Source: Eutypa lata
Taxonomy: Eukaryota; Ascomycota; Sordariomycetes; Xylariales; Diatrypaceae
Assembly (NCBI GenBank): GCA_022661535.1
Contig: JAKULF010000003.1
Location: 1,860,001-1,924,000 of the forward strand
Direction of reading: 5' to 3'
DNA length: 64,000 bases
Part shown: positions 1 through 12,400 of the stretch, one piece after another
Numbering within the stretch: position 1 is the first letter of the stretch
How the letters are laid out: the number at the start of each line of letters is the position of its first letter
Program-made: the position numbers and the translations under genes
Notes under the pieces: generated by a model
The model's database searches: none
The model's input: the letters and a program-made list of their open reading frames with translations, nothing else
What the model was told of the DNA's origin: nothing

Positions 1-52
1 GGTCAACCTGTTAGCGTGAAAGTCCTAATGCGTAGGGAAAGGTAAAACTTAC

Positions 53-231
53 GCCCATAGGAAGAAAACAACGACGCAGAGGCCGATCAGAATGGCAGCT
101 AAGATCCACCGACCATACCAGGACCACGAGCTATGGCATCTACCATTGCTCCAGTATCCACTGCTGCATCTGTAGGATTGCCGTGCGCTCAGCAAGGAAG
201 TGTCGAAGTCGTTGAGAATCGCTGGCGCCAT
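53..231 (-). CDS. RCR-type small membrane protein, first exon (gene runs off left edge)
   Basis: Partial gene read right to left. The ATG at 231-229 opens a frame of about 60 codons that ends at a clean GTAAGT donor starting at base 52, so the rest of the protein lies outside the window. The N-terminus is short and polar; it is followed by a Cys/Trp/Tyr-rich stretch (CSSGYWSNGRCHSSWSWYGR) and then one hydrophobic membrane segment (WILAAILIGLCVVVFFLW). This order, a two-cysteine aromatic stretch just before a single transmembrane helix, is typical of the fungal RCR family (chitin synthesis regulation / Congo red resistance), whose members act at ER or endosomal membranes. Family assignment rests on pattern only. 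An upstream in-frame TTG exists but the ATG fits better. Confidence 0.55.
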
Positions 232-3200
232 GGCTGCAGGTTCTTGTGGAGAATTGACTTGGCTGTTGTTGTTTAGGATTTTTGGAGACCAGCAGAGCAA
301 CCAAATAAATCAAAGAAGAATAAAAACTAAGAAGAATAAGTACACGTTAGATATAATGGAAGGAATGAGACCCTTACGTGGTTGGTAATCGCGAAACGTT
401 CCAAGTTGGTGATTTGGCCGGACTCGGCAATAGCCGGGGTATGATATGACTGACGAGTACTAATAGTGACGTCGTGTGCGTTTGCGTTTGCGTGGGTGTA
501 ACGCAGGACGAGGAGATGAGCTGCTGGGTAACCGATGCGATGATAGTATTCGAACTTGATTCCAAGGTAGTTGACTCAAACCCAGGATCGCGTTCGCAGC
601 AAAATATATTTCGGGGAGAAGATGAATGGGACGGACTTCAAGGTAAAGGTGAATGTATTTGTTATGTACGAAGTATGTAGGTGAAATCATGTGAAGAGAC
701 TGGTTAGGTATCCTGGAGCTTTTGAGCTTTTTACCTAAAGCAGCTGAGCAATCGTCATTCCACAGTTTTACAATGGGCAGAATGGCAAGCTTAGTGGACC
801 CACGCTGCAAGTGCCGTGTCCCGAACAGCTAACAAGCTGGCGTGGCTGCGTGGCTTAGGCCTTCAAATGTTGCTTCTAGTGCATTCGGGGCAAGAACGAG
901 TCTCTTGGCTGCAAATGACAATTCGGTTTTTTCGTCTTGACCTTTGACACGTGGTATGGGACACGGGTAAGGTTTTTCTTTATTTTACTGGAACTTTAAA
1001 GATATTTGGAATTGCGTGTGTACCTAGGTAGGTAAGCAGGTAAGTACTTTGGATATGTTCAACTACCTCATACGTATTGATGTTGCTCGTGCTGACTCGG
1101 AGAATCCGTGATAGAGCAAATACATGCATACATACATACCCCAGACCCGCCTTTTAAGGCTGAGATTTATCTATCTACTACGTCGGCGATAGAGTTATGG
1201 AGTCGAATAGCTAGGCCGGTGGGCAGTGTATTCAAACTCGTGACCAAAGAAATCAGGCGGTTCTATACCGGACAAGCCAAGAGAACTCACCTTGGTATCA
1301 AGTACATTAACTAGCTAATTAACTAAACATGCCCCAAACAGGTAAACGAATCGACTCGCTCTTCAAGAGCGAACTTTTCTTAGTCTAATACGAAGTACGA
1401 AAAACGTCTTTGCTTGTCTGGAAGATAGGCTATGCACTACATAGTTACCTGCTCTAACACGTAAGCCACGTTGATTTAATCATGAACTGTGATTTAGTTA
1501 GCGGATTCGGTGATATTCTATGAGCGTAGGTGGCTATCGCCATGCCATCGTTCGACACGAGGCATACCCAAATTCACTACACCGTCTAGTGTAATCTAGT
1601 TACAGTACATAGAGATCGATGAAGCGTCATATGATTGCCCTCTGAGCATTGAATATTCGAAAATAGTAAATACGACAGAGATGTAATGTTCTATTCTTTC
1701 GTTATAATGAATGAACCTAGAGGATATGCTGAATATGCCCGAGATTTGTGCCTACAATCCAATTTCATTGTGTAGGTTTAAGCTAGCATACCTTGAGACA
1801 TCATGACATCCCCCTTAGCGGGGGTTATTAGCGACAACCTATGTAGACCATGAGAGTATATGAAGTCTTGTCGCCACTCATAGATAAGAGAGTCAACCAC
1901 CAATGACCTACTGCTTTCATTTCCTCAACGCTAGGTCCTATGGTGATACCGATACACGTGAAGTTTTAATCTACGGAGATCAAACGACTTGGTATATTTG
2001 ACACGATATCCTAGGGAAGGGGGGGATATCTAAGGCGTGTAGCAGGGCTGACGTGGGCGTAGGCAATATGGTATTATTATTCAATTAAATAGAGACACTG
2101 GTGGCAAGTAGTTCATCAGTTTCTTCTTAGCCCTTCAACCCCCTTAAGCACGATGCGAAGAGAAGCATCCCTCGTACCTTGGAACTGGCGGCTGAATACT
2201 TGAGAGAAGTCATAGGGAGACCAACGGGATATTACGAACACAGTTAAGGCCTCTGTGTAGTTCAACCCCTTTTAATTCACCAATATACAGTTACCTAGCA
2301 ATGATATCATTGCAGACCTTTGACTCCTGCTACTCTCGAGTTGGAATTCATGTTGTATAACTACATAGAAGATATGCGAGTCGAGTCATTCATTTCATTG
2401 GTGCAGGTAGTTGGTCACTCCCCTCGATCCTTCGCCTTCTCTTAGGTGTATCAAATAATCTCAACGGTAGTAATAGTGCAGTTCATGATGGTTAAGCGAA
2501 CATGGTATTGGCATCAAAAGATAAAGTAAACGTTGTAGCTTGTTCAAGCGACACAGCTTGTACCTACCGCTCTGATCGTAGCTATTATAACTAGCTTTAG
2601 TTATGAATTGTACGTATTATAACTAGGGGGTTTCTTTGTTAAACCGTGTCTTTTTAATAGTTACCTACCTACCTAGTTTGTTGTTACCGAGGGCGAGGGA
2701 TCCCGGAGACAAGGTCGTGCCGAGTTTCACTCCTGAAGCCTGATTGATCCTGTTGCAGTGGATTTGATATCTTGGGAGTAGCACTGCGAGTTAGCTGGTA
2801 TGGGTTGAAACAATACCTAGATAAGGCACTCGAGAGCCTAAGTAGGAATATAAAGAAGAAAGAGGTGAAATAAACACACTTCAAGGTAAGCGAGGGTAAC
2901 GATTTATTGATATTGAGTGTTTTCCAAATCGGATTCTTTAACGGGAAGGGGGAGCCAGCCTGCCAGCGAATCAACCAAAAACCCCACCCCCTCCCCTCCA
3001 GTTGTTTTCCTCGCAGGAGAGCCAAGGGAACCCTGGCATCGCTGGCGTTTCCCAACCCAGCCTACCTGACTCGAGTTTCCCATCATTCCTTGGAATTAAT
3101 TCATTTGCTGGATCTACGTATGCATATGTTCTAGTCTAGGCACAGCCGAATAATACGAACCTACATACGTCTTAACTAGTTTACTCGTAGATGCCATGTA

Positions 3201-4030
3201 AATAATAAATTATTTCCTAATGTGTAACACGGAGAGAGAGAGAGAGAGAGAGAGAGTGTGTGTGTGTGTGTGTGAGAAGAGGGAAAGAAGAAAAAAAGTG
3301 CACCCCTTGTCTGTCTTCACCCCCCGCAGTGATGGGCGGAATGGGATGAATGAATGCCCACCTGCAGGATTTGGGAAACTTTGCCCGTTTTCATACAGAC
3401 TTACATTAGAATAGAGTAGTGATGGACGGCGCGGCGCGGGCGGGCGGGCGGCAAGGAAGAAAAAAAAGAAGTAACTAGAGAGGAGTGTGTGAGAGAAGAA
3501 TAGGAAATGGGAGACAGAGGCCAGAACAGACAGCGCAGCAAAGAGACAGATACAGAGAGTAGCAGAGTAGGTAGGTAGGTATGTAGAGAGAGGTTCAGGG
3601 TTCTTTGCTGGACTAATGATGCGTCGCCACGTCAAAAATCTCCGTCGCATCACCGCATCGGCTGGCGTGTATGCGTGGTCTGTGTGTAGCAGCCCTTCAA
3701 CCACCCCAAAGTACTTTTACTTTCACTGTTCCCCCTTCTCTCTCTCCCCCAATGGCCCGTCTACTCTTTCTTCCTTTTTTTACTTCTTTCCAATCTCATC
3801 TATCGCAGTTGATTTTTGTTTTTCGAGGTCTGAATCCTGTACCGAAAACTCTTTTTGAGAGCGTCCTCGAGGTGTAATAGTGGGTATGCACAGGTGGCTG
3901 CCAAGCGTACCTACTTACATCTAGGATACCCCTAGCAGGTACCTTGAAGAGTGACAGGCGGCTCCGTCTCTAGGCCTAAGCAACATATCAGCTTTGCAGC
4001 AAAATATCCCTTCATCGCTCGACTTTTCCT
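232..4030. other. Gene-poor spacer
   Basis: No supportable gene on either strand; open frames are short and without domains. It contains dispersed TAGG/CCTA runs, an AG/TG microsatellite at 3232-3274, a purine-rich stretch around 3440-3600 and pyrimidine tracts at 3720-3790. Part of it is presumably promoter of the RCR-like gene on the left. Confidence 0.6.
3232..3274. repeat. Compound (AG)n(TG)n microsatellite
   Basis: About 12 AG dinucleotides run directly into about 9 TG dinucleotides. Simple sequence; no function implied. Confidence 0.95.
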
Positions 4031-4037
4031 TATAAAT
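4031..4037 (+). promoter_or_regulatory. TATA-like box before the 4169 ATG
   Basis: TATAAAT lies about 135 bases before an ATG at 4169 that sits in a typical fungal start context (CATCAACATG). The two together suggest that a real transcription unit exists, or existed, here. Confidence 0.4.
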
Positions 4038-4168
4038 GCATTCCCTATTTCTATCTCAAGTGCATCTACTCTCAAGGTCTTATGTGAACCGAAAATTTCT
4101 TTTCTTAAAGGGTTTAAAATTCATTCAGTTCCAGATACTGTCGTCAAGTCGTCATCAGTTTCATCAAC

Positions 4169-4372
4169 ATGCGCCTAACTACATCGATGCTTTCCTTGCC
4201 CTCCCGACGTTGCACGCGCAGACGCAGGAACCGAGCCCTACGCCAGGGCCTCCGCAGCACTGCTACAAAGTCCAACCAAGGAAACTGTGTGCCAACTGAA
4301 AACGTTCCAACTCGTCTAACCCCTCAGCTCGAACATCATCGACCACCACCCATACACTACTGGTTATGCTGA
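4169..4372 (+). pseudogene. Possible decayed small secreted-protein gene
   Basis: The ATG at 4169 has a good fungal start context and a TATA-like box upstream. Its own frame (67 codons, stop at 4370-4372) starts with a signal-peptide-like MRLTTSMLS but then turns into Arg-rich sequence unlike a secreted protein. In the neighbouring frame, bases of about 4189-4265 encode a hydrophobic then Ala-Gln-Thr/Pro-rich stretch like the end of a signal peptide and a mature N-terminus with one Cys. The original frame then resumes with a polar Cys-containing stretch. This looks like a small secreted protein interrupted by two compensating frameshifts, but chance coding in a spacer is also possible. No family recognised. 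Confidence 0.25.
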
Positions 4373-4689
4373 AGAGGCTCAGAACGGGTCGGCGCAGGCG
4401 CATTAGAAAAGAAAATATCAGAAGGTGAGTTTCAGGAGGCCGAAGGCGCGCCGAGCAGCGCAGCTCTCCAACATCCAGCTCGCGAGAGAAGTTTTATATA
4501 TTAGGTCGTCGCCGGCCAAGGAGTAGAAACCGTCTTTAAAGATCCCAGAATATCATGATCGTCGTCCAATGCGTCAAAAATCTGTCAAAGGGAACCCCTT
4601 CGAAAAGGGGCGGGGGTTTGAGCCAACGGCACGGATTGGCCCATGATGGAAATAGGAGATGGGAATGGTGGCACTGAAAAAAGGTGGCC
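4373..4689. other. Spacer 3' of the ARL8 gene
   Basis: Short stretch with no gene seen. It probably holds the 3' UTR and polyadenylation region of the leftward ARL8-type gene. Confidence 0.5.
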
Positions 4690-5593
4690 TCATCTGTTGG
4701 CCCATTTCATGAGCCATTGTATCACTGCTTCGAGGTTGGTCTCTTCTTTGGCACTGATGCCGTAGCAGGAAACCTCTCGGTGCCCTATGGTCTTCAAGTC
4801 TAGTGCATCGATAAGCTCGTCCACTGTGAGCTTGTCTGGCAGATCTGACTTGTTTCCAAGGACGAGAAGAGGAATCGCGTCAAGGCTAGGCTGCCGCATG
4901 AGGGCATGGAGTTCATCCTTTGCAACGGGGAGTAGATTTAGGTCTGCGATGTCGACGATGAACACGATCGCATTCACGCCGCGACAGTATCTCTCCCACA
5001 TTGGACGGAAGCGAGGTTGGCCTCCGAGATCCCAGCACCTGAGCGTTACATGGCCCCGTTGTACACGTTTCATGTTGAAACCGACCGTGGGAATAGAACT
5101 GCAGGAAATGTCAGCTTGTGACACCTCGAGGGCTCGCATGTCGTGATGCGCGACGATGATCAACAATGATATCGACGGTGATATTGACGAGGTCGACGCT
5201 ATGGAGGGGGTGGTTTTGGGGAAGGTCTTGCGCTTACTCGATCGCGAATTCTCCGCCCTGTGAATAAATGCGACGTCAGCTTTCATGAAGGTGAGTGCCG
5301 CCGGACTGCGGGGTCTTACCGATAACACTCGGAGCAAGGAAGTCTTGCCCGCATTTTGCAAGCCGATCATCGTAACATCCATCTCCGTCGCCCTTTTCGC
5401 AGGCAAGTGTCAGCACATATAAGTAAGATAAGAACACGGTGATAGCTCGCAGGGCATAGTGGCGTTGCAGGGCCTGGCGGTGAGCTGTTGAAGCAAGACA
5501 ACTTGCGACCCCGCGCTAGTCAGATGGGATTTCATCAACTTACCAAAAGGTTCGGAGCAACCAATCGTACACCTTCCGAAATAAGCCTGCCAT
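4690..5593 (-). CDS. ARL8: ARL8-type Arf-like small GTPase
   Basis: Four exons, 183 aa after joining: 5593-5544, 5392-5320, 5257-5238 and 5098-4690; all introns are GT-AG. The N-terminal amphipathic stretch (MAGLFRKVYDWLLRTFW) lacks Gly2, so it is not N-myristoylated like Arf; ARL8 proteins instead use an acetylated hydrophobic N-terminus for membrane binding. G1 P-loop GLQNAGKT is at residues 27-34, switch I/G2 is SIPTVGFNMKR, G3 is WDLGGQPRFR, G4 is NKSD and G5 is in the ISAKE stretch. WERYCRGVNAIVFIVD closely matches animal ARL8. The family directs lysosome/vacuole and vesicle transport; in fungi its role is less studied. The third exon is only 20 nt and encodes the GGEFAID junction that completes the conserved effector region. 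High confidence for family and exon joins. Confidence 0.93.
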
Positions 5594-6774
5594 GGTGTCT
5601 ACCCGAGTTCGAAATGAATGTAAATTCTGCTAGTGGCGGTCAAGTCGCAAAAGGTTTAGGTGCCAGGTTGAAAGAGAAAAAAATAATGAAGGAAGGAATG
5701 TTCGCAACGTTGCGCAAGGCTATGTAAGTTCAGAAAACACAGTGGAGAGAAGCGACGAGGGGTCTTGGAAGGTCTTAAACAATGATGTTAAATAGTTTGC
5801 TCTCAGACAGACAGTTTTGCTTTGCTCTGCCTTGCTTGCTTGATGAGTTGGAAAATAAAATAAAATAGAAAATGGCTTGTCTCGTATAATCACAGACATG
5901 CAACGTCCTTGAAGCGCTCGCGGCGGGGATGTGCCGGCCTGGGAGCAAATTACAGTAATATTTTGTTTCTTCTTTTACTTCTGATTTCGGTGAATGTGAG
6001 AAGAAGCCCTCTGCCGCCGGTCGTGATAATGTGCACCCAGAGACGTGGGATGGACGGTGACGGGGGTTGTTTGACGGAGGGTGATAGTCAGTTCCCCACT
6101 AGCTAAGCTAAAGGTAGTGAGGATCGCACAAGCAGTAAGATGCCCCGTGCCTTTCAACTGGGGGGACGTGATCAAAGTGGGAGGGATTGATGGTCCAACC
6201 TTGCATCTGACAGCGGTTAAAGAGACTGGGGTTTCATTCGCCTGTTGTTATTTCTCACCAGGCAAGACCAAGGCCAGTCTCAGTAGGCAAGTGGAGTTTC
6301 GAAACGCGACGACCACAGAGAACTAGACGAGATTAGTTGACGGAAAGCTAAGCGGGCGGGACGAGAGAGACGGCCAGGCGGGAGCGAGCGGTTGAGGAGG
6401 GTCTTTTGATCTTTGGTCTCTTGTTTTTTTTATCGGGGGCAGAACCAGACTTGGATTTACCTAGATTTGTACTTGGAAGTGGGTTAGGTACGTAGGTAGT
6501 TAACTACTAAGTTAGGTAGGTTGCTGCTACATAAGAGAGAAGTTGAGTTGATGGGCTACCGATCGCAGCGGTTCGCAAAGGCACTGACTGACTAGGATGG
6601 TCGGCTTTGAGGGGGTTAAAGCATGTATGTAGTACGTAGCTTAGTAGGTACTAACATACATACACGAAATAAAAGGGCTCGATATCGTCAAAAAAGGTAA
6701 AGCTATGGGGTGGGTGGGTGGTGGTTCATAGTGGTAAGATAATATGTAGGTACCTACCTACATGTAGCTTGGGG

Positions 6775-6868
6775 TATGTATGTATGTATGTAGATGTATG
6801 GGTGTATGTGGGCGTGCGTGCGTGCGTGTGTGTATGCATGTATGTATGTATGCTATTGTAGGTGTATG
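6775..6868. repeat. TATG/TGCG-type microsatellite
   Basis: Interrupted runs of TATG, GTGCG and TGTATG follow a palindromic TAGGTACCTACCTA block. Degenerate simple sequence. Confidence 0.9.
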
Positions 6869-7547
6869 TTGTTAGGGGTCTAGATATGTAATACAAACTT
6901 CTGTCTGACCTTTTGCTTTCTTTTCTTCTCTTTTACTCTTCTTTTTAGTACACGTATGATAGTTATGGTTAGCTATGGCTGGGTAGATTTACGTTTAGTA
7001 AATGAAGATGTTGGGGCAAGGTAGATAGAGATGGTAAGGCAAGGCAAGTGCGGTAAGTATGCGTGGATAGATTTATGCTGCCTGTTGTGAAGCACTGCAA
7101 AGACGTTAATCGACGTCTCCTCTTCGAGTCTAAAAGTTCTCCACTGTCTCTCCAAGATTTTAGCTCCCGAGGCTGCTCCAGCTTGGGTTGGGGGCCGCCG
7201 CCGATTCGAGATCGGAAACCCGCAGAAATAGATGATGAGTAAGATGGCTTGATATTAGGGAGCGAGACGCTCTCGGGATCAGGTACCCAGCTATGTAGGC
7301 TGGGCAGGCAAATCTGTTACGTACTTGTAAAATACATACCGTTATGTCACCTATTATAGCAGATTGGAATTCTCGACTCTCCTTAAGAGGTCAGAGGCGA
7401 GGCAGAAATAATTTGATTTTTTTTAGTGTTGAATGAATACATTTATCGCTCCAAATGCCTCGTGTGCTTCCGCACGACTCGCTTGTTGGTGGTGTCTTTT
7501 CCCTATGTCTTTCTTCTGCCTAGAGGCGAGACAGGCTGACAGACCGA

Positions 7548-7564
7548 CGCTCGCTCGCTCGCTC
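7548..7564. repeat. (CGCT)4 microsatellite
   Basis: Four tandem CGCT units in the spacer. No gene association seen. Confidence 0.9.
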
Positions 7565-7922
7565 ATCCAGGGTTGTGCAGAGCCAGACTAACGACAAGAT
7601 CTAATATGGTGATGCAATCGATAGGTTCCCCGGCGATACCAATTACAAGCTGGTGTGGCGTGGATGGGCTGCAATGGCAGAGACCCGAGAACCCAGAACT
7701 TCAGTTTGCAACACAGGGCAAGTATTGGAAATGAATGGTAGGCTGATGACGTCCCGATGTGTAGCGAGGACAAAGGCTTAAAGGTCGTTTTATGAGAAGC
7801 TTGCACCCCCTACACTGTAACAGTTGTAGCTATAACTGCAGAACAGCTATAGAGTGCAGATGCAGATGATCCCTGAACAGGGTAAGGTTGTATGCAATGC
7901 AAACTGCGGCAATCATTACGCA

Positions 7923-8005
7923 GACAGGTGGGTGCCAGAAAAATTCGGTCATTTGGGGTTAAATGTATAGGTAAGGCGGCCGAATTTTTCTGGCAACCAC
8001 CTGGC
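7923..8005. repeat. 26-bp imperfect inverted repeat (foldback)
   Basis: Bases 7923-7948 and 7980-8005 are inverted copies with 24 of 26 positions matching, including 16 uninterrupted matches (TGCCAGAAAAATTCGG), separated by a 31-base loop. Longer than a usual terminator-like hairpin. It could be a tiny foldback-element remnant or a structured RNA; nothing codes here. Confidence 0.85.
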
Positions 8006-9406
8006 AGACAATGCGGGCATGCCTACATGGTAGCTCTGGGATCCACGTTAAATAGTAGGCAGTAGTATATGTATACGTAGGCTTGGTAGGTAAGTAGCTC
8101 TTAAGCACCGGGATCGACATAGCCCAAAGAGCTTCGATCCTAGACAGAGGCGACCACTTGAATCTCGGGTAAGGCAGGAAAAGGAAACATGTATATGCAC
8201 ATACGGCAGGCGGATTGGGCTGCAAAAGGTGCTGTGGAACCACTGCATCCTGTACATATGTACGGCGTTAGTTTGGCTTATTCACAAATTGAAGCTTTCG
8301 TTCACAGGTTATCGTCAGGTAGAAAAGTGGGCTAAATCAAGAAAGACCAAGACTACAGAGGAGATCAGGATGCATATCTGGGGTAATCGATACAGGGTTG
8401 GTTGTCTCGATCATAGCTGGCTGGACTATAGTTAAGTGATCGTCCTGAAAAACGTATATGACGCTAGTTGGGGACGAAAATACGGCCTCAACCTAAAGCA
8501 GGCTAACTTTGATTGTCTACGTTTTAGAGGGGTCGTGTTGACTGTGATAGTTTACTACATACCTATATTGAACTCCTCAGTGGCTCGCTGACTATAGATG
8601 TCAGGCTAGTAGACGCTACCTAACATGTACGTAAGGAGTGTGAGGAGACGAACCTAGTAGCTTGCTGTATGGGACATTAGGACATTAAGTTACTGTTCAA
8701 AGGTCCCATTGCGATAGTAACCTTGTATGAAGGTCTGGAAGACGGCCAACACATGGTTTAAATTTTGCCTAGTAGCCTTTGTGATGAGCCGTTGTTCGTT
8801 TCAAGCAAACCACAGTTGGACACCAAGGTTATCTACCTTGTAACTATCATCTCATTAATCCCTCATATCTTTATGAGTGTGTCGGTCTCGATTTGTAAAT
8901 TAAAAAGCTAGACAAGTTGTTTGTCTCTCGGCGCCTCTCATCTTATGTTGATGTAGACGTAGTAAGATCATAGCGTCGTGGGGGGGAGGGGGTATAGGTG
9001 AAGAGCGGGATCTTGCGGGTCTTACACAAACCTTTGCCCCTCAGCCTCTCCACTCTCCTACTGCAGCTCGTAGCTCCTTACTGCATGTTAAAAAGACCCG
9101 CTAAGAACCGAACTCACTTGATAAGATCTTATCGATAAAAGATTACAAAAATATTTTTCCTGGCATTGAAATCTAAGAGTACTATGAACTGGTAGCTCTA
9201 CTAGGTAGTTAATTAGTCGTTGCTGCCTAGGGAAGGCTTTCGTTGCTTTGCTTTAATATTATGGTGAAAATTGGATTGAATATCTGATCGACGACTGTAA
9301 CTCGTGTAGCCTCTAGAAATTGTCGGAACGATATTTCCAAAAAGTAATCTCAACTTCTTTTAGCTGAACCTTGAAGCAATTCCTAGAAACGGTCGTCGCC
9401 GTCGTC

Positions 9407-12400
9407 ATGGCCCCGCGACCTTCTCCTACCAGCACGAGCTGGGACCATGAATACAACACACTCCGTCGTGAGAATCTATTTCGAAACCCTCCTACAGACC
9501 ATTCAGCATACCCTCTACTGCAAAATGCTGTTAATCCACATATCGAATCTTTCGATGCTCTGTTCAAGCCCGATGGCCTAATCGCCCACGGCCTCGCCGA
9601 TATTGGCACACGACTATATCTAGACGGCGATGAGCGGGCACCCTCTACGGGAAGAAACAAATTGGCTATCCGTTGCAAGGGCGTGCAACTGCAGAAATCC
9701 CAATTGCCTCCTACCAACAAGTTCGTTACCAAGAATCGAGAGATCCTCCCGGCAGAATGCAGAGAACGGCATGTGTCTTATCGTGGGAAACTTTCTGCTA
9801 CGTTTGAATACAGAATAAATGGCGGTGACCCTGTCGAGTTTACTCGTGAAATTGGGCAGCTTCCAATCATGGTGAAGGTGAGCATTATTATAGTACTTAG
9901 GAACGACGCCTTTTTGCTAAAACCGCCTCTAGTCAAGCCATTGTCACCTAAGAGATAACAGTCCAGCCCAACTAGTTGCACGAAAAGAAGAATCCGAGGA
10001 ACTGGGCGGCTACTTCGTCGTGAACGGCATTGAAAAAATCATTCGACTACTGCTTGTTAACCGACGGAACTTCCCTTTGGCCATCAACCGCCCAAGTTTC
10101 ACCAATCGAGGACCAGCCTATACACCCTTCGGTATCATATTTAGATCCGTACGGCCCGATGAAACTTCGCAAACGAACGTCCTCCATTACTTGAACGATG
10201 GCAATGTTACATTCCGCTTCTCGTGGAGGAAAAACGAGTATCTCGTTCCAGTCATGATGATCCTCAAGGCTCTTGTTGAGACAAACGACAGAGAAATTTT
10301 CGAAGGATTAGTTGGCTCCCCCGACTCAAAGGGGATCGAGAATACTTTCCTTACCGATCGCGTGGAGCTCTTGTTACGTACCTACAAGACGTATGGCATC
10401 TACACAATGGCTCAGACACGTACATATCTTGGTGAGAAGTTTAGGCCCGTGTTAGGAGTGCCAGAGACCATGTCCAATCACGAAGTCGGCACCGAATTTC
10501 TGCGGAGAATCGTGCTTGTCCACCTCGGCAATGCAAATGTGACTGCAGAACAAGATTCTGACAAGTTCCGTTTATTATTACTTATGATCAGAAAGCTCTA
10601 TGCCCTCGTTGCTGGCGACTGCGCTGTCGACAACCCGGATGCTGTTCAGAACCAGGAGATTCTCCTGGGAGGGTTTCTGTATGGCATGATTATTAAGGAA
10701 CGACTGGATGAGCTATTGTCAATCGGAGTTCGATTGGCGTTGCGAGATTATCTAAGGAGATATCCTGGGAGAACATTCGATTCTCAGGAATTCACCAGAG
10801 ATTTCCCAATCAAAATCTTCCAGAAAACGAACGAGAACGTGGGAAATGCTCTAGAGTACTTCATATCAACTGGCAATCTATCAAGTCCTTCTGGCTTAGA
10901 TTTGCAACAAACTTCAGGCTTCACAGTCGTAGCAGAGAAGCTCAATTTTCTTCGGTTCATCAGTCATTTCCGCATGGTTCACCGTGGTAGTTTCTTTGCC
11001 CAGTTGAAGACAACTACTGTTCGAAAGCTTTTGCCCGAGTCCTGGGGCTTCCTTTGCCCTGTGCATACTCCCGATGGTTCTCCTTGCGGCCTGCTTAACC
11101 ACTTTGCGCACAAATGTAAGATTATAACACGGGCGGTTGATGCCTCAGCAATCCCGCAATTGGCCGCCGAGCTGGGCGTTGTTGACACTTCATCGGCTGC
11201 GACGGATGAGAGCGTCGTAGTCATGCTGAATGGGCGGATTTTGGGTTGGTGTAACCCATCAGAGTCGCGAAGAATAGCAGACACCTTCCGATACTGGAAA
11301 GTCGAGGGCTCGCATGGCGTACCTCTTCACCTCGAAATTGGCTACGTCCCGTCATCGAATGGCGGATCTTACCCTGGTATTTTTATGTCATCTGAAGCCT
11401 CGAGAATGATCAGGCCCGTGAAGTATCTCCCGCTGGAGAAGGAAGATTACGTTGGGTCTCTCGAACAGCCATATATGTCTATTGCCGTCACAGAACAGGA
11501 AGTCGTATCGGGCGAGTCGACCCACGTCGAATTTGATCCTACTAACATGCTGTCGATATTGGCAAACATGACGCCGTTCTCCGACTTCAACCAATCTCCG
11601 CGTAACATGTACCAGTGCCAGATGGGTAAGCAGACTATGGGAACTCCAGGGACATCTCTGGCATACAGAACAGACAACAAGATGTATCGACTGCAGACGG
11701 GTCAGACCCCGATTGTTCGGTCTCCTCTCCACAATGCATACGGCTTTGACAATTTCCCCAACGGAATGAATGCCGTAGTCGCTGTGATATCCTATACGGG
11801 ATACGACATGGACGACGCTATGATTATCAATAAATCTGCCCATGAGCGTGGCTTCGGACATGGCACTATCTACAAGACTAAGAAGATTACCCTCAAAGAC
11901 GAAAGTCGGACGAGATCCGCCAAGAGTATCACTAAGATGTTTGGTTTTGCTCCCGGTAGCGTGGTCAAGGCCTGGACACAGACCATGGTTGACGAAGATG
12001 GGCTTCCTTACGTTGGACGAGTAGTGCAAGAAGGAGACATTATCTACGCGTGGCATACAGTATCGGCAGACTATAGTGGTAACCTGGTGAACCGCGACGG
12101 CATCACACACTACGAGAAATACAAGGACTCGGAACAAGGATTCGTCGAAGAGGTTCGGTTGATTGGTAATGAGCAGGGCAATGAGCCGGCGCAGACCATA
12201 TCTATCAAATTTCGAATTCCTCGTTCTCCAGTGATTGGTGACAAGTTCTCTTCTCGTCACGGCCAGAAGGGTGTCGCCTCTCAGAAGTGGCCAGCTATCG
12301 ACATGCCTTTTTCAGAGTCTGGTATACAACCCGACATCATCATCAATCCTCACGCTTTTCCCTCACGTATGACCATTGGCATGTTTGTCGAGTCCCTAGC

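Larger units (their letters stand above)
5594..9406. other. Gene-poor spacer with simple repeats and a foldback
   Basis: Between the divergent ARL8-type and RPA135 genes. No gene supported. It contains TAGG/CCTA runs (6480-6520, 6750-6762), a TATG/TGCG array (6775-6868), CGCT repeats (7548-7564) and a 26-bp imperfect inverted repeat (7923-8005). The last few hundred bases are the RPA135 promoter. Confidence 0.6.

Noticed and set aside
11388..12260. 290-codon leftward open frame inside the RPA135 gene
   Set aside because: Antisense to a conserved coding region; no domain and no gene context.
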